Of a DNA stretch of 7,943 nt, positions 6,480 to 7,943 are shown piece after piece (within the stretch, counting starts at the first letter, position 1; every line of letters starts with the position of its first letter). This DNA comes from Bacilli bacterium (GTDB taxonomy: Bacteria > Bacillota_I > Bacilli_A > RFN20 > CAG-826): the NCBI GenBank assembly GCA_017618495.1, contig JAFZUD010000075.1:1-7943 (forward strand). Direction: 5' to 3'. The position numbers and the translations under genes are program-made. A model generated the notes under the pieces. That model saw only the letters and a list, made by a program, of their open reading frames with translations, searched no databases and was not told where the DNA came from.

Positions 6480-6495
6480 CGCGGTACTCACCGCG
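6480..6495 (-). promoter_or_regulatory. Hairpin at the inferred 5' end of xfp mRNA
   Basis: On the minus strand CGCGGT and ACCGCG pair perfectly around GAGT. The hairpin would lie almost at the first transcribed base and ends five bases before the AGGAG site. A 5'-terminal stem-loop often stabilises a transcript; here that role is inferred. It could instead be a regulator-binding site. Confidence 0.45.
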
Positions 6496-6501
6496 TCGTA
6501 T

Positions 6502-6530
6502 ATTTTACGCGCCAATACGCACGAAGTAAA
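6502..6530 (-). promoter_or_regulatory. Candidate promoter of xfp
   Basis: On the minus strand TTTACT (6530-6525) and TAAAAT (6507-6502) are 17 bases apart. The start is expected near 6495, giving a leader of about 33 bases. The -35 is only a partial match. Confidence 0.5.
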
Positions 6531-6531
6531 A

Positions 6532-6585
6532 CGACATGCTTGTCGATAAACTGGTTACAAATTAAGTTTATAGGTAAACCTATAA
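6532..6585. repeat. Two inverted repeats upstream of the xfp promoter
   Basis: CGACA (6532-6536) faces TGTCG (6541-6545) across four bases, just upstream of the -35. TTATAGG (6568-6574) faces CCTATAA (6579-6585) across four bases, nine bases beyond the stop of the 95-residue gene. Either could bind a regulator of xfp. On the minus strand the first is followed by TTTT and could be a weak terminator for the preceding gene. Neither is strong enough to decide. Confidence 0.35.
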
Positions 6586-6594
6586 TGATTTGGG

Positions 6595-6882
6595 TTAGGC
6601 TCTTGTGTCCATGAAGAGCTTTTTTCGTTTTTCGAGTTCAGTCAGGACGATTTCGTATTCTTCTTTTTCAAGTTCCTCAGGATCTTCATCAATCAAGACC
6701 GGGGTCTTAAATTTTGTCTTGTCGTCATACTTCGACCATTCGGCATCGTTATAAAGGTTCGCCATGTCGACGATCTCCATGGCTTTTTTGTCGGTCCGTG
6801 CATACACCGTCAAAGTCGCGCCGAATTTCTTGCTAAAGAAAAGGTACTTGTTTATCAGGTGTTTCTTGGATTTTTTGTCCAT
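6595..6882 (-). CDS. Uncharacterised small charged protein (95 residues)
   Basis: I do not recognise this protein. It is hydrophilic and has no signal peptide or membrane segment. A basic N-terminus (MDKKSKKHLINKYLFFSKK) leads into a short mixed region with TLTVYART, which could be a strand. An acidic helix follows at about 66-90 (DPEELEKEEYEIVLTELEKR) and could form a coiled coil. The reading frame has sensible coding composition. No clear ribosome binding site precedes the ATG at 6882-6880, and the T-run of a possible terminator ends only five bases upstream. It is therefore either read through from the exchanger gene or starts in an unusual way. It sits in the same direction as its neighbours, 34 bases after the exchanger's stop. 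Confidence 0.6.
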   Translation of the reverse strand: MDKKSKKHLINKYLFFSKKFGATLTVYARTDKKAMEIVDMANLYNDAEWSKYDDKTKFKTPVLIDEDPEELEKEEYEIVLTELEKRKKLFMDTRA

Positions 6883-6887
6883 GGTCT

Positions 6888-6910
6888 AAAAAACCGCTAA
6901 GGATTTGCGG
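6888..6910 (-). terminator. Weak terminator-like hairpin after the exchanger gene
   Basis: On the minus strand CCGC (6910-6907) and GCGG (6897-6894) pair around a nine-base loop, followed by six T residues (6893-6888). The short stem suggests partial termination, leaving read-through into the small downstream gene. Confidence 0.45.
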
Positions 6911-6916
6911 GGGATT

Positions 6917-7943
6917 TTATTTGATGAATGGAGCGAAGGAAAGGCCCAAATTGACGTTGCTAAGAACGACGAAGGCGACGTAAGAGGCAACAAGGACGGT
7001 TCCAAGCGCATAGAAGATGATTCTGTTCTGGATCTTGTTTCCGTCGACACCCTTGATAAGAAGGATGAGGCCGATAAGCAAAGTGATGAATTCAATCGCG
7101 CCAAAGACGATCATCATGAAGGCGCTCTGGTCGAAGAAGTAGACGTTGGTCTTGCAACCAAATGAGAGGGCATCGGAGAAAGTGAGGATGAGGAAGTTGA
7201 AGATGCAGCTTCCGATGAGGTCGCTATAAGCGGCTTGGAAATTCCTCTTTCTGGCGAGGTTGATGGTGGAGGTGAGCTCTGGCAGAGAGGTGGCAACACC
7301 AAGGAAGAGCGCGCCGCCAAAGGATGCGCCAAGGCTATATTTCACGCTGATAGCGTCGGTGAGATAGGTAAGGAAGATTGAAGCGCCAACAAGGATGACA
7401 GCAAAGACGACGAAGAGAACGACCGCGGTTTTGAGGGTGATTTTGCTTTCTTTCTCCTCTTCTTCCTCGGCCTCTTCGATCTTTGGAGTCTTGATGATCG
7501 AGATGACGTAGACGACGATGATGAGGATGCTCATTGGGTTGAAGTAGCCAAGGATCCATCCATTAGGAACGAAGATAAGACCAGCAATGGTGGTCAAAAC
7601 ATAGAGAGCGCCGCTGAAGGCCATGCTCACGAGGAAGTATTTTGAGACCTTCTTCTCGACCATCTTCTTAAAGAAGATGAAGAAGATGAGGGCGAAGATC
7701 ATCATATTGAAGAGGTTGCTTCCAAGGACGTTGCCAAGGACGTAGTTGTTGTCCTTGACGAAAACGGTCGCCGTCAAAGACGAGAAGAGCTCTGGGAGAG
7801 AGGTGACCGCAGCAAGAAGGACGCCACCGAGGAAAGCTCCTGAGATGTTGCTCTTTTTGTCGATGATGTTGAGGAAATCGCTTAACTTAAGCGAAACAAA
7901 TACTACGATCGCAGCTGTAACGACGTAGAGAAGAATAAGTGGG
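6917..7943 (-). CDS. CaCA-family Na+/Ca2+ exchanger, N-terminus cut by window edge
   Basis: Some 341 residues are visible, starting PLILLYVVTAAIVVFVSLKL in the first membrane helix, so probably only a few N-terminal residues are missing. Two inverted alpha repeats define the family. The first has AAVTSLPEL and GNVLGSNLFN; the second has GVATSLPEL and SDLIGSCIFNF. In visible numbering the ion-site residues T47, S48, E51 and N71, and T218, S219, E222 and D241, match the set in the Methanocaldococcus NCX structure, including Asn in one repeat and Asp in the other. About ten membrane helices are apparent. A highly acidic cytoplasmic-type loop (EEAEEEEEKESK) joins the halves at about 156-167. It would move Ca2+ or another cation out against Na+ or H+. 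Family membership is clear, but the substrate is not proven. The second GSN is GSC. A TTG at 7777-7775 is internal and not a start. Confidence 0.92.
   Translation of the reverse strand, partial: PLILLYVVTAAIVVFVSLKLSDFLNIIDKKSNISGAFLGGVLLAAVTSLPELFSSLTATVFVKDNNYVLGNVLGSNLFNMMIFALIFFIFFKKMVEKKVSKYFLVSMAFSGALYVLTTIAGLIFVPNGWILGYFNPMSILIIVVYVISIIKTPKIEEAEEEEEKESKITLKTAVVLFVVFAVILVGASIFLTYLTDAISVKYSLGASFGGALFLGVATSLPELTSTINLARKRNFQAAYSDLIGSCIFNFLILTFSDALSFGCKTNVYFFDQSAFMMIVFGAIEFITLLIGLILLIKGVDGNKIQNRIIFYALGTVLVASYVAFVVLSNVNLGLSFAPFIK

Noticed and set aside
6463..6594. A catabolite-repression (cre) site upstream of xfp
   Set aside because: Sequences such as GTAAAACGACAT match too few of the conserved cre positions to support a call.
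1..7943. tRNA or rRNA genes, CRISPR arrays, insertion-sequence ends, attachment sites
   Set aside because: Scanned for by eye on both strands; no cloverleaf, spaced direct-repeat array, transposase motif or flanking terminal repeats were seen.

Overview
This window looks like chromosome from an uncultured, probably host-associated member of the Bacillota (Bacilli or Erysipelotrichia-like). The grounds are strong AGGAGG-type ribosome binding sites, hairpin-plus-T-run terminators, a full phosphoketolase and a codon style rich in ATC, GTC, CTC and AAG. The taxonomic call is an inference. TGA acts as a stop here: the YafQ-like toxin ends on TGA exactly where its family ends, and tryptophan is written TGG throughout.

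Left edge (1-307, minus strand): the upstream end of a Phd/YefM-PIN (VapBC-like) toxin-antitoxin operon. The antitoxin frame is cut by a TGA at codon 13. The PIN toxin begins in an ATGA overlap and runs off the edge. Its promoter region carries two TCGTACGA palindromes exactly 21 bp apart.

Plus-strand block (379-4061): an adenine deaminase gene (478-2196) sits behind a leader that contains a terminator-like hairpin, and ends at a strong intrinsic terminator. Next comes a monocistronic gene (2342-3355) for a RelA/SpoT-type HD protein. It has a hydrolase-like core, an unusual N-terminal extension and no visible synthetase domain; its own promoter candidate and terminator flank it. A compact DinJ-YafQ toxin-antitoxin operon (3463-4013) follows, with its own promoter and a bidirectional terminator. 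Codon use in both toxin-antitoxin units is more A/T-rich than in the neighbouring genes, which suggests they were acquired.

Minus-strand block (4084-7943): xylulose-5-phosphate/fructose-6-phosphate phosphoketolase (xfp) has a promoter whose inferred transcript starts with a stem-loop. Upstream of it lie a small uncharacterised 95-residue protein and a nearly complete CaCA-family Na+/Ca2+ exchanger that runs off the right edge.

How the genes fit together: xfp gives acetyl phosphate and glyceraldehyde 3-phosphate from sugar phosphates (a fermentative energy route), and ade feeds purine salvage by making hypoxanthine. The HD protein may act on guanosine alarmones, so it and ade could both bear on purine nucleotide pools, although they appear to be separate transcription units. 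No RNA genes, CRISPR arrays or insertion sequences were seen, and no gene-free stretch exceeds 300 bases; the longest, 244-477, holds the two divergent promoters and the ade leader.
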